A DNA stretch of 64,000 bases from Taeniopygia guttata. Lineage: Eukaryota; Chordata; Aves; Passeriformes; Estrildidae. The notes under the pieces were generated by a model. That model did no database searches and was not told the DNA's origin. It worked only from the letters and a program-made list of their open reading frames with translations. This document shows positions 20,440-62,583 of the stretch, piece by piece. The position numbers and the translations under genes are program-made. Numbering within the stretch: position 1 is the stretch's first letter; each line of letters begins with the position of its first letter. The DNA lies in assembly GCF_048771995.1 (NCBI RefSeq), contig NC_133030.1, positions 11,300,001 through 11,364,000 of the forward strand. The letters run 5' to 3'.

Positions 20440-20832
20440 TGTGAGGCTCTGACGGGTTCAAAATGGCGGCGGCGGCTCCTGTGTGAGGAGGGGGAACCGC
20501 GTCCCGGCCGGGGGGCGGCAGCGCCGGGGGGGCACCGCGCGGGCGGCGCGGGGCGGGCGGCGCCGGCGGAGCCCCGGCGCTCGGCGGCGGGGGGGGTGCG
20601 GTGGTGGTGGAGGCGGCGGCGGCGGCGGGGGGACGCGGGCCGCGGCGGCGGGGGGCGGCCGGCGGGGCTGTCAGCGCCTGATGCCCGCGCCGAGAGCGGC
20701 GGGGCCGGGGGCGCGGCGGGGCCGGGGCGCGATCGCTGCTGACCGGGGGGTTCCTCCTCCTCCTCCGTCTGTTCTGTTCCCCCCCCACCCCGTGCCGGCG
20801 GTAGAAGAGGACAAAGGCGCAGGAGAGACCTG
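20440..20832 (+). other. KDM2A: KDM2A exon 1 (5' UTR)
   Basis: The 3' boundary is a good donor, AGACCTG/GTGAGC, at 20832/20833. The 5' end is placed loosely near the AAAATGGCGGC string. The exon carries a short upstream frame at 20463-20486 (MAAAAPV, then TGA), which could lower translation of the main frame. Joining to the coding exon at 22040 is inferred from splice sites and the usual KDM2A layout. Confidence 0.55.
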
Positions 20833-22102
20833 GTGAGCACCGCGGGGGTCACCGGCGACCCCCGAGTTCTTGCGGGGTCCCGGAGCGCGGCCGAGCGGGC
20901 GCGGGTGCGGGCGGGTCTCCCCTTGCCGGGCCCCGGGAGGCCGCGTTGGGAAGTTGGGGAGGGGGCGGCGGGTGCCGGCTGACAGCTCCCCGGGGACCCT
21001 CCCTCCCTCCCGCCTCCCATCCCAGCGGGGCCGGGCTGGGGTGGCCCGGCGGGCCGGGGGTTGCCCCCTGCCCCGCGGCGGGGCCGGCGCGCTGAGCTCC
21101 GCTTGTCCGGTTGTTTATAAACAGTTCAGCAAGTGTGGGGAAACTGCCGCCCTCGGCCGAGGCGGGAGCCCTGGTGCCGTGGTTCCAAGGGAGGCAGGGG
21201 TGGGGAGGGTGCTGCCGGGACTGGGAATGATGTTCTGTCGAAGCCGGGGTCGGGGGGGAGCAGGATGGAGCGAGTTCTCTCTGCGTGGTCGTAGCGGTTC
21301 TGTAACACTACGAGAGAGGTGGCGGATCCCTTTCCTCGATCCCATTCTCCGATTCTCCTCGCCGAAGGTCCGACTTAGGCATAGTCCCGGGTATTAAGAG
21401 CCGTGCCATACCCAGGCTTTGGTTGGTTTCTGTCCCTTGAAAAAAAAAGTGTAGGTGCCATCTGACGCCCTGGGAGGTTTTCCCAGGTTGGTGCGTGGTG
21501 TCACAAGGTGACACATTTGGAGTGTTCAGCATTTAGGTCTCCTCCTGCCCGGAGTTAGGTCTCTTAATTGCTTCCCTGCTTGGGTGCTGTATGTAGGAGA
21601 TCCCACATGCCTTCCTTGCTCGTGGGAGATGTCCTGTACCACTGTAGTTTCTCCCAGGTGCCACGGTGCAGGATATCCCGAGGAAAGTGATCGTGTTGTT
21701 TGGAGAAGTTGGCTCTCTAGTGTTTAATTTTGGAGAAGCTGGGGTTTTACAGCGCCTTCCCTGGTTTTTATCCCATTGTGGGCCAGTGGAGCTGCTGGTG
21801 GTAGTGTGGAGCCAAGGTGGGAGACCTGCAGCTCCTGTTGTGTTACGGAAGAGCTGGTGAAGTCATTTACCCTGACATTTATACTAAGTTAGAATAGGAG
21901 CCTTAAAAGTTGGGCTTGGCTCATCCACTGCATTCTCTCAGCCCCCAGAGCAGGGTGGGGTTGGCCCCAAAAGGAGAAGGGAAGTGAGGGGTGTGGGTGT
22001 CCCTGTGCCCTTTTTCACTGTTTGCCTCTGGCTTCCAAGGAGGAAGAGGACGACGACAGCAGTCCTGGCGTGTCCTTCTCGCTCTCTTCCGAGGAGTCAG
22101 AG

Positions 22103-51981
<29,879 letters not shown>

Positions 51982-53900
51982 AGACCCTCCCTGGGGCAGA
52001 CTGAGGAGAAGGAAAAGAGCCCATCCCGCCCCTCTTGGAGAGCTGCTCCTCCACCTCCCCCCTTGCCCTGCGTGTCCTGCCGCTGCCTCCCACCTGACTC
52101 GGCAGGCAGGGCCCTCGCTGGCCTCGCTCCACTGTCCTTCCTCCTCCTCCTTCCCCGGGACTTCTGCCGAGGAAGATGTCCCGCCAGGCTGGCCAGTACC
52201 AGAGGAGGAACGGGCACATGGCCGGGAGGCTCGGCCCAGAGGCTGGCCGCTCCCGAGGCGTGGGCTGTGACAGAGGCCTCTGTGCAGAGAAATGGGGCAC
52301 CCTCTCCCCCCAGCTTTTCCCCTCCTCCCTGTTGTCTCCTTGCCTTGAAACACTTGTCACTTCCCCGGTAGCACAAAGCTTGAGGGTCGAGGTCTCTCCG
52401 AGGAAGCAGGAGCAGAGCCAGAACGCCCTGTCCCCCTCTGTGCTGCCACCAGCTCGGTGCTTCCCTGCGCTCTCCCCCCTTTCCCTTCCCCTCGTCTGGC
52501 TGCAGGGACTGCTATCCGTGCCCCTCCTCCTCCCACGCATCCGGGCGGTTCTTTGGGCACCCAGGGCAGGAGCCCCGTGGCCGGGGTGTTCCGGGAGCAG
52601 GGGCTGGGGGAATAACTCTGTCCGAGGGGATGGAGCAGGGGAGAACCCACAGGTACACCAGAGCTCAGGGAGGACTCGGGAAGCATCAGCCAGGGGTCAG
52701 TGAGCACGGGGTGGGGACGGGAGCTGCCTCCTCTTCCTCCCCAGCTCCCGGCATCAGAAGCACTCTGGGGCCGGAGGGGCGAGGGCTGCTCTGCGGCCTG
52801 GGACCGAACTGGCATCGTCCTCTCCTTCCCCCCACCCCCTTTTCGCTGCCGATTTTCCTTTGCAACGAATGGTTGGTCCAAAGAACCTCTCTCTAGGGCA
52901 GCAGAGAGCTTTTTGCACTTTAAGAAAAAACAACAAAAAAAAGACAAAAAACAAAACAACAAAAAAAAAAAGACAAGACAAAAAAAAGGAAAAAAGGTTG
53001 GAATCTTCTTTTTCTGGGTCACTATTTTATTTCCCTCCCTGTCCTGCCTGTGCCTGGGCGCTCCCCCTCTCTGTCCCCCCGGTGTCAGCACCCTGCTCTC
53101 TCCCTGGCAGCGTACCGATAGCACAATCCGGGTGTCCCCTCCGTGCCACCGCCGGTCCCCAGCCCCGCAGACCGGTCCCCAGCCCCGCAGGGGTCCCCGG
53201 GGGGCAGCCCGCAACCCCCTGCTGCTTCAGAAGCAATAAAGGAGGAGAGGCGGCCCGCGGGGACTGTCCCCGGCAGGGGGACACCAGGGGACAATCCCGC
53301 AGTGCCTGTGACAAGGGGCAGTGCGGCCGAAGCGGAGCCGCAGGGCTCGGAGCAGGAAACCGCCCCAAGGCGAGAGGAGGAGCCTTCGGCCTCGGCCTCT
53401 CGGCGGTGGCTCCCGGGAAAGACGTCAGAAGAATTAAAGCTTTTCTTTTTCCCTTGGATTCCTTTTGAGTTTTGCAACGCGAAAGAAGAGTTCCAGAGCT
53501 GGGGTTGAGAGGGGCGAGGTGCTCCCTCCCCCGCGGGGACAGCACCCCCTTCCCTCCGTGTCCCCCCCGCTCCAGCCGCAGAGACTCCGGCGTGCCACCC
53601 GCCTCACCACCCCGGCGTGGTGCAAATCCACGAGGAAGAAAAAAAGAGAATTATATATAATAAAAATCACTTAGTGATTTAAAACCAACCCAGCCTGCTC
53701 CCTAAAGACAACTCCTGCAAGCAAAGTCACTTGTTTAAGGGTTTGGTTGTGGTTTTGTTTTGTTTCAATCCCCCCCTTCCCTCCCTTCTTCCTTCCCTTC
53801 CCTCCCTTCCCCGGAGAAATATTGTAAATATCTATTTTTTTGTTGGCAATTTAGAGTCCATCTCTGATGTTTGTGCTTTAAAATTAAATGTAAGCATTAA
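51982..53900 (+). other. KDM2A: KDM2A 3' UTR (end uncertain)
   Basis: No coding frame continues after TAG at 51979-51981. Includes an A-rich tract (52921-52998, ACAAAAAAAAG-type) and three candidate poly(A) signals: AATAAA 53235-53240, AATAAA 53659-53664 and ATTAAA 53883-53888. Mammalian KDM2A also has a long 3' UTR. Which site is used cannot be read from sequence. Confidence 0.55.
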
Positions 53901-55049
53901 GGGTAAAAGCAAACCAAGTCTTGCACTCTCTCAGCTGGGTTTGGGGGTTCTTGGCTGGGGCAGAGGGAGGGCACCTGCTTGGCAAGTGGGTTTGGTTTTC
54001 TTTTTTTTTCCTTTTTTTTTTTTTTTGGTATTTTGGGGATTTTTGCTTTCTGAGCCTTCTCCCATGCTCAATTTTTAGAGAAGCTCTTTGCTTATACCAT
54101 ATTAGCACCAGGCTGGGTGAGCTGTTGTGGAGGGAGGGAAAACCCCAGCCTCCTACAGGAAATATTTCGTTTCTTGGGAGTGGATTTTTGGAATTTAAAA
54201 AAAAGGGAAAGAGAAAAAAAAAGAGGGGAAAAAAAAAAAAAGACCAACGAAAATCAATGAGTGGGAGCTCTGCCCGTTTGTCTGTGAGGGAAGTGGAGGG
54301 AACAAGGGCAGGGCTGGGACCTCCCGTGTCCCCCTTGTCCCCAGCACTGGGGCTTTCTCAGCTGCTCGAGAGGAAGCTGCAGCACCGTTGGTGGTGGCAG
54401 ATGTCCGGGTGTCCCCACTGTCTCCTTGCGGGTGGTGGCAGCTGTCCTGTGCCTGTGTCTCATCACCTCCTGCCAGGGCCACGGGTCCTCCGGAGGCCTG
54501 TGCGGCTCTTGCCTTCCACATCCCGTGGGAAAGCTGCCCTCTCCCAGTGGATTCCTGGGCCACCAGGGTGACATTTAGGTCCCCCATCCTGCGGGGATGT
54601 CACGTCCCAGGTCCCCGCGAGGCACAGGGCAGGTGACATCATCCTCCACAGGTGGCTGAGGCAACTGTCACCCTCCCTGTGCCCCGGTCCCCAAGTGCCA
54701 CCAAGCGCCTCCCCCGGTGATGCACCAGAGCCAAACGAATCTCAGCGCCCCGACCGCCTGCCTGTCCCCTTCAGCTGTCCCCTCGTGGCCGCGGGGACAG
54801 GGACCCTGCACACGGCTGGGTCACACCCGCTGCCACGCATGGCACAGTGCTCACACACTGGTACGGAATGGCACGCACGGTGTCACACGCACACAGAGCC
54901 ACTGTCACACACACCCGTGGTGCCTCTCACACAGTGTCACACACACAATGGCACAAAGGCACAGAGAAAGCGTCACACCCCCACACCTGCTGGCACACAG
55001 TGCCACACACGCAGTGTCCCACACTCGGTGTCGCACACGCCGTCAGTGC
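53901..55049. other. Intergenic KDM2A-GRK2
   Basis: Poly-T (54001-54026) and A/G-rich (54197-54241) runs, then GC-rich sequence. From about 54840 to 55050 it has CA-rich strings such as CACACACACCCGTGG and GTGTCACAC repeats just upstream of the GRK2 island. No gene recognised. Confidence 0.6.
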
Positions 55050-55480
55050 CACGGCCGGTGTCACGGCCCCTCGCGGGCGGGCGCGGCGGCGGCGCCGTCC
55101 CCGCCCAGCCCCGCTGTCCCCGCCCCGCGCCCGGTGCGGCCGCGCCCCGCTCCGCGCTCCGCTGCCGCCGCTCCGGGCGCCGCCGCCGCCCGCGTCCCGG
55201 GGCCGCCGAGCCCCTCCCGGCCGCCCCCCGCTCCTCCGCCCGGCTCCTCTCCGGCCCCGTTCCGCTTCCGGGCGCGGTTCCGGTTCCGGGGCCGGCGGGT
55301 CGGGTCGGGCCGGGGCCGGTGCGGCGCCGGCGGCGGGGCCGGCGGCGCGGCACGATGGCGGACCTGGAGGCGGTGCTGGCGGACGTGAGTTACCTGATGG
55401 CCATGGAGAAGAGCCGCGCCGCGCCCGCCGCCCGCGCCAGCAAGAGGATCGTCCTGCCCGAGCCCAGGTGAGGCCCCTCC
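55050..55480 (+). promoter_or_regulatory. GRK2: CpG-island promoter and first exon of GRK2
   Basis: Extremely CpG-dense, no TATA box, contains the start codon at 55355 and the first donor at 55467/55468. The composition and position fit a housekeeping promoter, as for mammalian GRK2. Confidence 0.75.
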
Positions 55481-58400
55481 GCTTGTCCGTCCGTCCGTCC
55501 GCCACCCCCGGTCCCTCGGTCACCCCTTCCCGGCACTGCCTGTACGCGCCCGCGGGTCACAGACACCTCCCGCACACGTGTGTGCCGGTCACACCCGGCC
55601 TGACACACGGACACGGACACGCACACGCGGATATGGATACACAAGTGTCACGCCTGTTGCACAGACAGACACACGGACATGGACACACACACACTTCCTG
55701 CATGACACAGGGACACACAAACACAGACACACGGACACACACATCCTGCTGTCCCACCCAGCTGTGTGTCCCTTCTGCCGCCGTGTCACACCCATGTGTG
55801 CACACACACACACCCCTGTACCCAGGTGTGCAGAGGGTCACGGTCCCCCTTGCCCTGCCAGACCCCGGTGCCCTCCTGTGCCTTCAGTGCCAGGCACCTG
55901 TGAAGCTTTTTTAGGGGTGACACTCGTCCCCACCTTCCTTTGGGCTCCAGTGCGTGGGACACGCTGTGATCCTGGCACCCACAACGTGCCACACTTGGGC
56001 GGGGACACACAGGATGGTAGGACATGCATGCCACCGGGGCATGGGGACACGGGAGGAGCAGGAGAGGAGCGGGGGGGACAGGGGTCCATCAGGGGCACGG
56101 CTGAGCCCCTGGTGTGCCCCCAGCATCCGCAGCGTCATGCAGAAGTACCTGGAGGACCGGGGAGAGGTGACATTTGACAAGATCTTCGCGCAGAAGATCG
56201 GTGAGCTGGGGACACGGGGGCTGGGGGGGACACGAGGGGGCAGCGGGGCCAGCACCCACGAGCACATGAGCAAGCATGAGTGGGCTGGGGGGCTGCACTG
56301 GTGGCCACCATGGCAGCGAGAGTGGCCACGGGAATGGCAGGGGGGTTGTGGGGCCAGGCTGGGCAGGGGTGCCGGGGGCTGCGCCACATTCCCCACCCTG
56401 TGTCCCCTGTCCTGTCACTTCCCCCCACGCCAGCACAAACCGTCTGGGGCAGGAAGCGCCTCTCACTTCCTCCTGCCGCTCCGGCGGTTTCCGGGCACGT
56501 CCGCCCTGCTCCGTGTGCCCGCCCGTGCCCCTGCCCCCACTGTGCCCCACAGCAGCCCCCTCACTGCCCCACGCTGTCCCAGGGTGCTGCTCCCCACGCC
56601 AGCTGTGCCCTTGTCACCCTGTCACCCTGCCAAGTCCTCACCGGTCCCTGCTTGGCATTCCCCAAGCCTGGCACTGGGGTGGCAGCAGGGCTGGGCAGGC
56701 CCAGGGGATGTCCCTGTGTCCCTTGGCCTGGGCCGAGGGGCTGTCACCTCTCACACTGTGACTCTGTCCCTGCAGGCTACCTGCTTTTCCGGGATTTCGC
56801 CTTCAACCAAGCTGAGGAGGCCAAGCCCCTGATGGAATTTTACGAGGAGGTGAGAGGGGGACCCAGGGGACAGCTCCCTGCGTGCACCAGGAGTGGGGTT
56901 GGTACCTCCAGGGCCCGTGGACACAGTGCCAAGAGCAGCACCCGAGGTGACGCTGCCCACGGAGCTGGAGATACTGTCCGAGGGCATGGGATAACCCCTC
57001 CCAAGGGACATGGCACCCAGAGGGGCCACAGTTCCCAGCGTTCCGCGTGCCCCCGTGCCACTGGAGCTGTGCCCTCTCCAGATCAAGAAGTACGAGAAGC
57101 TGGACTCGGAGGAGGAGCGAGCCGCCCGCAGCCGCCACATCTTCGACCATTACATCATGAAGGAGCTGCTGGCCTGCTCCCACGTGAGTGCCGGCCGCTG
57201 GGGTGGGAGGGATGTCCCCAGTGTGCCCACAGTGTCCTCAGGAGCAGCTCCATACCCCCCACAGGCTCCATCCTGGGAGCCACATCCCAGCCCTATGGAT
57301 GGGGGTTCCTCTGTGGATCCCTGCTGGCCGCTGTCCCTTCTGCCCAAGGTGACATGGCCTTGTTCCCCTCACAGCCCTTCTCCAAGAGCGCCACAGAGCA
57401 CGTCCAAAGCCACCTGAGCAAGAAGCAGGTGCCCCCAGATCTCTTCCAGGTGGGCCCCCCAGATCTCTTCCAGGTGTCCTTGCCACCTGTGACACTCAGA
57501 TGATTAATCCTTAGAAGGGGCTGAGGGTGACAGGAGTCCCTGAAAGTAGGAGGGGGGTGTCCCAGGAGGAATGGAGACCCCGAGGGATGGTGAGAGGGTC
57601 CCCAGAATGTTGGGAGTGAGGGGGAATTCCTTGTAGTCGCCATGGGGTGATGGGAGACTGGAGGTAGCAGGGGGTCCTCAGAGGGAGGTGATTGGGACCC
57701 TGGATGTCACCCTAGGGGTCCCCAGGGCTGGTGATGTTGGGGTCCCCAGAGACTGAGGTGGCAGAACCATCCCCAGGGGCCTGGAAGTGGCAGTGGGGGG
57801 ATGTAAAACCCCAGGGGTGGAGGAGACCCCACGTAATGATGGGATCGGTGTGACCTGGGTGGCCCTTGAGGCCCAGCACTGAGCTCTGTGTCCTCCCCAG
57901 CCCTACATTGAGGAGATCTGCCAGAACCTGCGTGGGGGCATCTTCCAGAAATTCATTGAGAGGTGAGTTGGGAGGAAATTCCCATGCAGATTGGGGTGTC
58001 CCATCCCACCGTCTCCCAACCCAGAGAACGACCAGGAATCCCCACACTGGGGACTTGGGGGTCTCTTCCTTTTCCAAGTGTCCTGGGGGGTGCTCCCTGT
58101 CTCGAGACAAACCCAGGGATTCTTTGAAGGCCATGTTTCTCCGGGATCTCCACTCTTGCCCTCTCTGCTCTTCCTTGCAGTGACAAGTTCACACGGTTCT
58201 GCCAGTGGAAGAACGTGGAGCTGAACATCCACGTGAGCAGGAATCCCTGCCCCTCACCTCCCAGGGCGGGGATCTGCTTCCATCGAGCCTCTGTGTCCCT
58301 CACCTGGGAAAACTGGGGCAGGGCTTGGTGTCCAGGCTCATCCCATTCTCCTCCCCACCCCTCCAGCTCACCATGAACGACTTCAGCGTTCACCGAATCA

Positions 58401-61400
58401 TCGGCCGCGGCGGCTTCGGGGAGGTCTACGGCTGCCGGAAAGCGGACACGGGCAAAATGTAATGGGAATGCTCCGGCACGGAGGGGCCCACCTGGGGTTT
58501 TGGGGTGCTGGGGGGTCCCAGTGGCGTTGCTGTGGTCACACGTGTCGGGGGGCTGCGGGAATATTGTCATGGCTGCAGGCGCCCGGGGCTGGCAGGGACG
58601 TCACGGCCGTGGGCAGGAGCTGGGTGCTGGCCCTGCTGAGGGGACGTGGTGGCTACAGGGACTCCGTGCCCCTTCCAGGTACGCCATGAAGTGCTTGGAC
58701 AAGAAACGCATCAAGATGAAGCAGGGCGAGACACTGGCCCTCAACGAGCGCATCATGCTGTCCCTCGTCAGCACTGGGGTGAGGGGACACGGGTGCCGGG
58801 CTGGGGACAGAGGCAGGGGACAGGGACAGGGAGGGTGACCCCGTGTCTCCTGCCAGGACTGCCCGTTCATCGTGTGCATGTCCTATGCCTTCCACACGCC
58901 CGACAAGCTCAGCTTCATCCTCGACCTCATGAACGGTGAGACCCCGGCCCTGAGCCACCCCCGGGGCACAGAGCCCCCTGCCCACCCCTGCTCCGGGTGA
59001 CAGCCGGTCCCTGTCCCCACAGGGGGGGACCTGCACTATCACCTGTCCCAGCACGGCGTCTTCTCGGAGGCAGAGATGAGGTTCTACGCTGCCGAGATCA
59101 TCCTGGGCCTGGAGCACATGCACAGCCGCTTTGTGGTGTACCGTGACCTCAAGGTGACCGTTCCCGCCCGCAGGACATCCCCTGGCCTTTAGACACCCCT
59201 CCACTGCCCTGTGGGCACCCACAGGTGTCACAGACCCTGCAGGAGCCCTCAGAACACTGTGGGCACTCGCCCAGCCCAGAGGGCACCCTCAGGCCTAATG
59301 GACACCCCAGCAGCAAAATCCATGGGCGCCCTGAGACTTCGGGGGCACTGAGACACCCCCAAATCCCACGGAGCCTCCTGGCTCGCCACCACATAGCCAC
59401 GGGCCACTCTGGGGCTCAACGTGTCCCCCGGTGTCTCCACAGCCAGCAAACATCCTCCTGGACGAGTTTGGCCACGTCCGCATCTCCGACCTGGGCCTGG
59501 CCTGCGACTTCTCCAAGAAGAAGCCCCACGCCAGCGTGTGAGTGTGCCCACACCCCTGCCCGCCCTGCCCCCCTCCCGGGGCGGCCCCTGACCCCCCTGT
59601 GCCCCCTCCCCAGGGGCACCCACGGGTACATGGCGCCGGAGGTGCTGCAGAAGGGGGTGGCCTACGACAGCAGCGCCGACTGGTTCTCGCTGGGCTGCAT
59701 GCTCTTCAAGCTGCTCCGGGGGTGAGTGTGGGCTCAGCTGGGCACAGCTGGGCACCGCTGGGCACCGCTGAACCTCCTGAACCTCCACGCCGCAGGCACA
59801 GCCCATTCCGGCAGCACAAGACGAAGGACAAGCACGAGATTGACCGGATGACCCTCACCATGGTGAGCGGGGGCACTGAGGGAGCCGTGGGCAGGGCGTG
59901 CACACCCCTGTTCTGGGAGGCACACATGGGGTCAGGCACAGCTGGTCTTTGCCTGGAGCACATGTCTGTGCCCATCTGTGTGTCGGTGTGTGTCCCTGTC
60001 CCGCTCACCAGTGTGCTCATGGAATCTCCCACAGGCCGTGGAGCTGCCAGACTCCTTCTCCCCGGAGCTGCGCTCGCTGCTGGAGGGGCTGCTGCAGCGG
60101 GATGTCAACCGGCGCCTGGGCTGCATGGGGCGAGGGTGAGTGTCCCCGAGGCCCTCAGGGGAGGGGACACGGTGTGCTGGCACAATCCCCCTGCGGCCAC
60201 GCTCACCCGCCCTCCTCTTTCCACAGGGCGCAGGAGGTGAAGGAAGAGCCCTTCTTCAAGGGCCTGGACTGGCAGATGGTGTTCCTGCAGAAGGTGAGGG
60301 GTGTGTGCCCATGGCTGGGGACAGGGACAAGGACACAGATGTGGGCAGTCGCCCTCTGACCCCCACTGCTGCCCACAGTACCCGCCACCCCTCGTCCCGC
60401 CCCGCGGCGAGGTGAACGCGGCCGACGCCTTCGACATCGGCTCCTTTGACGAGGAGGACACCAAGGGCATCAAGGTACCGGGCACAGGGGCTGAGTGTGG
60501 GGGCGTGGGACATCCCACAGCCCCTCACCCCAGCATCCCACCCTGCCCAGCTGCTGGAGAGTGACCAGGAGCTGTACCGCAACTTCCCGCTCACCATCTC
60601 GGAGCGCTGGCAGCAGGAGGTCACCGAGACCGTCTTTGATGCCGTCAATGCCGACACCGACAAGCTGGAGGCTCGCAAGAAGGCCAAGAACAAGCAGCTG
60701 GGCCACGAGGAGGGTGAGTGGGGCGGGGACCCCCACCCTGAGCCAACCCTGGCCACAGCCCAGGTGCTGATCCCGCCTCCCTGTGGTCCCAGAGTATGCC
60801 ATGGGCAAGGACTGCATCATGCACGGCTACATGGCCAAGCTGGGCAACCCCTTCCTGACGCAGTGGCAGCGCCGCTACTTCTACCTCTTCCCCAACCGCC
60901 TGGAGTGGCGCGGGGAGGGCGAGTCGCCGGTAAGGAGGGCACGGCACCAGGGGGTGAGGGCTGGGGGAACCCCGGTGAGGGCTCGGGGACCAGGCTGAGC
61001 CTGTCCCCACAGCAGTCCCTGCTCACCATGGAGGAGATCGACTCGGTGGAGGAGACGCAGGTGAAGGAGCGCAAGTGCATCCTGCTCCGCATCCGCGGGG
61101 GCAAGCAGTTCGTGCTGCAGTGCGACGTGAGTGTCCCCCCTGGCTGCTGGCCACCTCCTGCTGCCTGCTAGCCATCCCCCCTGCTGCCTGCTAGCGCCTC
61201 TTGCTGCCCACTTGCACGATTAGTCCTTCAAGCCATGCCAGGGCATCAATACTGAAAACATGGGGCAACCCCACAGCCCTGGCACCGTGGGGAGGCCCAA
61301 TCTCCCTGTGCCCTGCCCTGTCCCCCCTCCTGACCCAGTTTCCCACCCCACAGAGCGACCCTGAGCTGGTGCAGTGGCGGAAGGAGCTGCGGGACGCGCA

Positions 61401-61515
61401 GCGCCAGGCGCAGCAGCTGCTGCAGCGGGTGCCCCGCATGCAGAACAAGCCGCGCTCGCCCGTGGTGGAGCTCAGCAAAGTGCCGTTCATCCAGCGCTCC
61501 CCCAACGGGCTCTGA
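55355..61515 (+). CDS. GRK2: GRK2 (ADRBK1), G protein-coupled receptor kinase 2
   Basis: Ser/Thr kinase that phosphorylates active GPCRs for arrestin binding. Exons: 55355-55467, 56124-56200, 56776-56849, 57082-57183, 57375-57449, 57901-57962, 58181-58232, 58367-58458, 58679-58778, 58857-58935, 59023-59153, 59443-59537, 59614-59721, 59796-59862, 60035-60135, 60227-60293, 60379-60474, 60551-60713, 60793-60929, 61013-61126, 61354-61515; 688 aa (human 689). N-terminal receptor-docking helix [22 protein letters not shown] homology about 54-175; kinase about 191-453 with [32 protein letters not shown] and DLG; AGC tail ([15 protein letters not shown]); PH domain about 557-652 ([20 protein letters not shown]) for Gbeta-gamma and PIP2. 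One donor is weak (AAAAT/GTAATG at 58458), and a 24-bp duplicated donor follows the exon at 57375. Confidence 0.96.
55565..55825 (+). repeat. CA/ACACGGAC-rich low-complexity tract in GRK2 intron 1
   Basis: Irregular repeats of ACACGGACACACAC and GACACACGGACATGG fill this part of the intron. Open frames across it (CVCVCV-type) are artefacts. Confidence 0.75.
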
Positions 61516-62265
61516 CCCCTCCCTGTGCCCCCTTCCCCCTTCCCACCCCACCTCTAATTTATTGGGTTGGGTTCCCACGTGTCCCCCGCTCTCCGTGTGC
61601 CCGGGGGCTGTGGGGGGGCACACCCGGTGCCGGTGTCACCCGGGGGTGCGGCTGCGGTGGCGCTGCCGGCGCCGGGCACGCGGCCTGGCACCTTCTCCCC
61701 GGTGTGCCCCCCGGTCCTCCAGGAACTCTCCGGCTCAGATGAAGGCAGCCCCCGTCCCTCCCGCCCGCTTCCCAGTGCCGTGTGTGCCAAAGGGGCCGGT
61801 GGGGACCCCCGGCCGGCATGTCCCCCCTCCCCGCGCGGCTGTGTCCGTCCCGTGGGTGACACCCCCTCGTGTGCGTGTGTGGCTGTGTGTGAGAGTGTGT
61901 GCCCAGGGGGACCCCCTGTAAATACTGTGCCACGGGTCCTCTGTGCCCCCGGCTCTGCCACTGCCCCTCCTGCCCTTCCCAGGGCACCCCCAGCCCCCTG
62001 CCCTTCCTCCTGAGGAGAAAGGAGCAGGTGGGACACCCCTTAAATCAGCCACAGGTGGGCATAGGGGTGCCCCCTGCCCCCCCAGTCCCTGGCAGCATCT
62101 GTAAATATTGGTCTCTGGTTGCTCTGCCCCCGGGTGCTGGGGGGGCACCGGGCAGGGTGGGCACAGGGCTGGGGCAGTGGGTGAGTGAGGTTTTCATGAG
62201 CAGAGATGTGAGAACGCCAAAAGAAAAAGAGTTTTTATAATAAAAAGATAGAAAAACACCATCCG
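61516..62265 (+). other. GRK2: GRK2 3' UTR
   Basis: From the TGA at 61513-61515 to just past AATAAA at 62241-62246, which sits in TTTTTATAATAAAAAG. No competing canonical signal is seen earlier. A GC-rich, C-run-rich sequence with TGTAAATA motifs at 61917 and 62099. Confidence 0.65.
62241..62246 (+). terminator. Poly(A) signal of GRK2
   Basis: AATAAA, about 730 bp after the stop codon. It is the only canonical signal before the minisatellite. Confidence 0.7.
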
Positions 62266-62583
62266 GCTCCACCTCACTGCTGTGGGGAGAGATGGCTCCA
62301 CGCCCGCTGAGGGTGGCATGGAATCCTTGTCACCTCCTGTGGTGTGGGAGCTTCTTGTATGTCCCCCAATGGACACATCGGCACTCCGGGGACATCCTGG
62401 AGCATCCCCGAGCCCCACAGGATGGGGGTCCCGGGCCAGTGTGGGCTGCCCGCAGGTATGATCTTGGCTGTCACTTGTCACCAGGCAGTGCAGGTGCCAC
62501 CTCTCCTGCCCACACCCTGCCTGCGGGCAGCGCGTCAGGGCGTGGCACAGCTGGGCTGGTGCTCCGGCATTCCTGGGGAACGG

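Larger units (their letters stand above)
20140..21110 (+). promoter_or_regulatory. KDM2A: CpG-island promoter of KDM2A
   Basis: About 1 kb of very high GC with dense CpG, no TATA box, containing the first exon. Four GGGCGTGG boxes sit upstream of exon 1. A YY1-type AAAATGGCGGC string at 20460-20470 marks the probable start-site region, as in many housekeeping genes. Confidence 0.75.

Noticed and set aside
20110-21020. Overlapping long frames in the KDM2A CpG island
   Set aside because: High GC removes stop codons in all frames. Composition is Ala/Gly/Arg/Pro with no motif, and the region is a 5' UTR and promoter.
54927-55914. Long frames on both strands around the first GRK2 exon
   Set aside because: They are shadows of the CpG island and the CA-rich tract. 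Only the frame starting at 55355 matches GRK2 and joins the next exon in phase.
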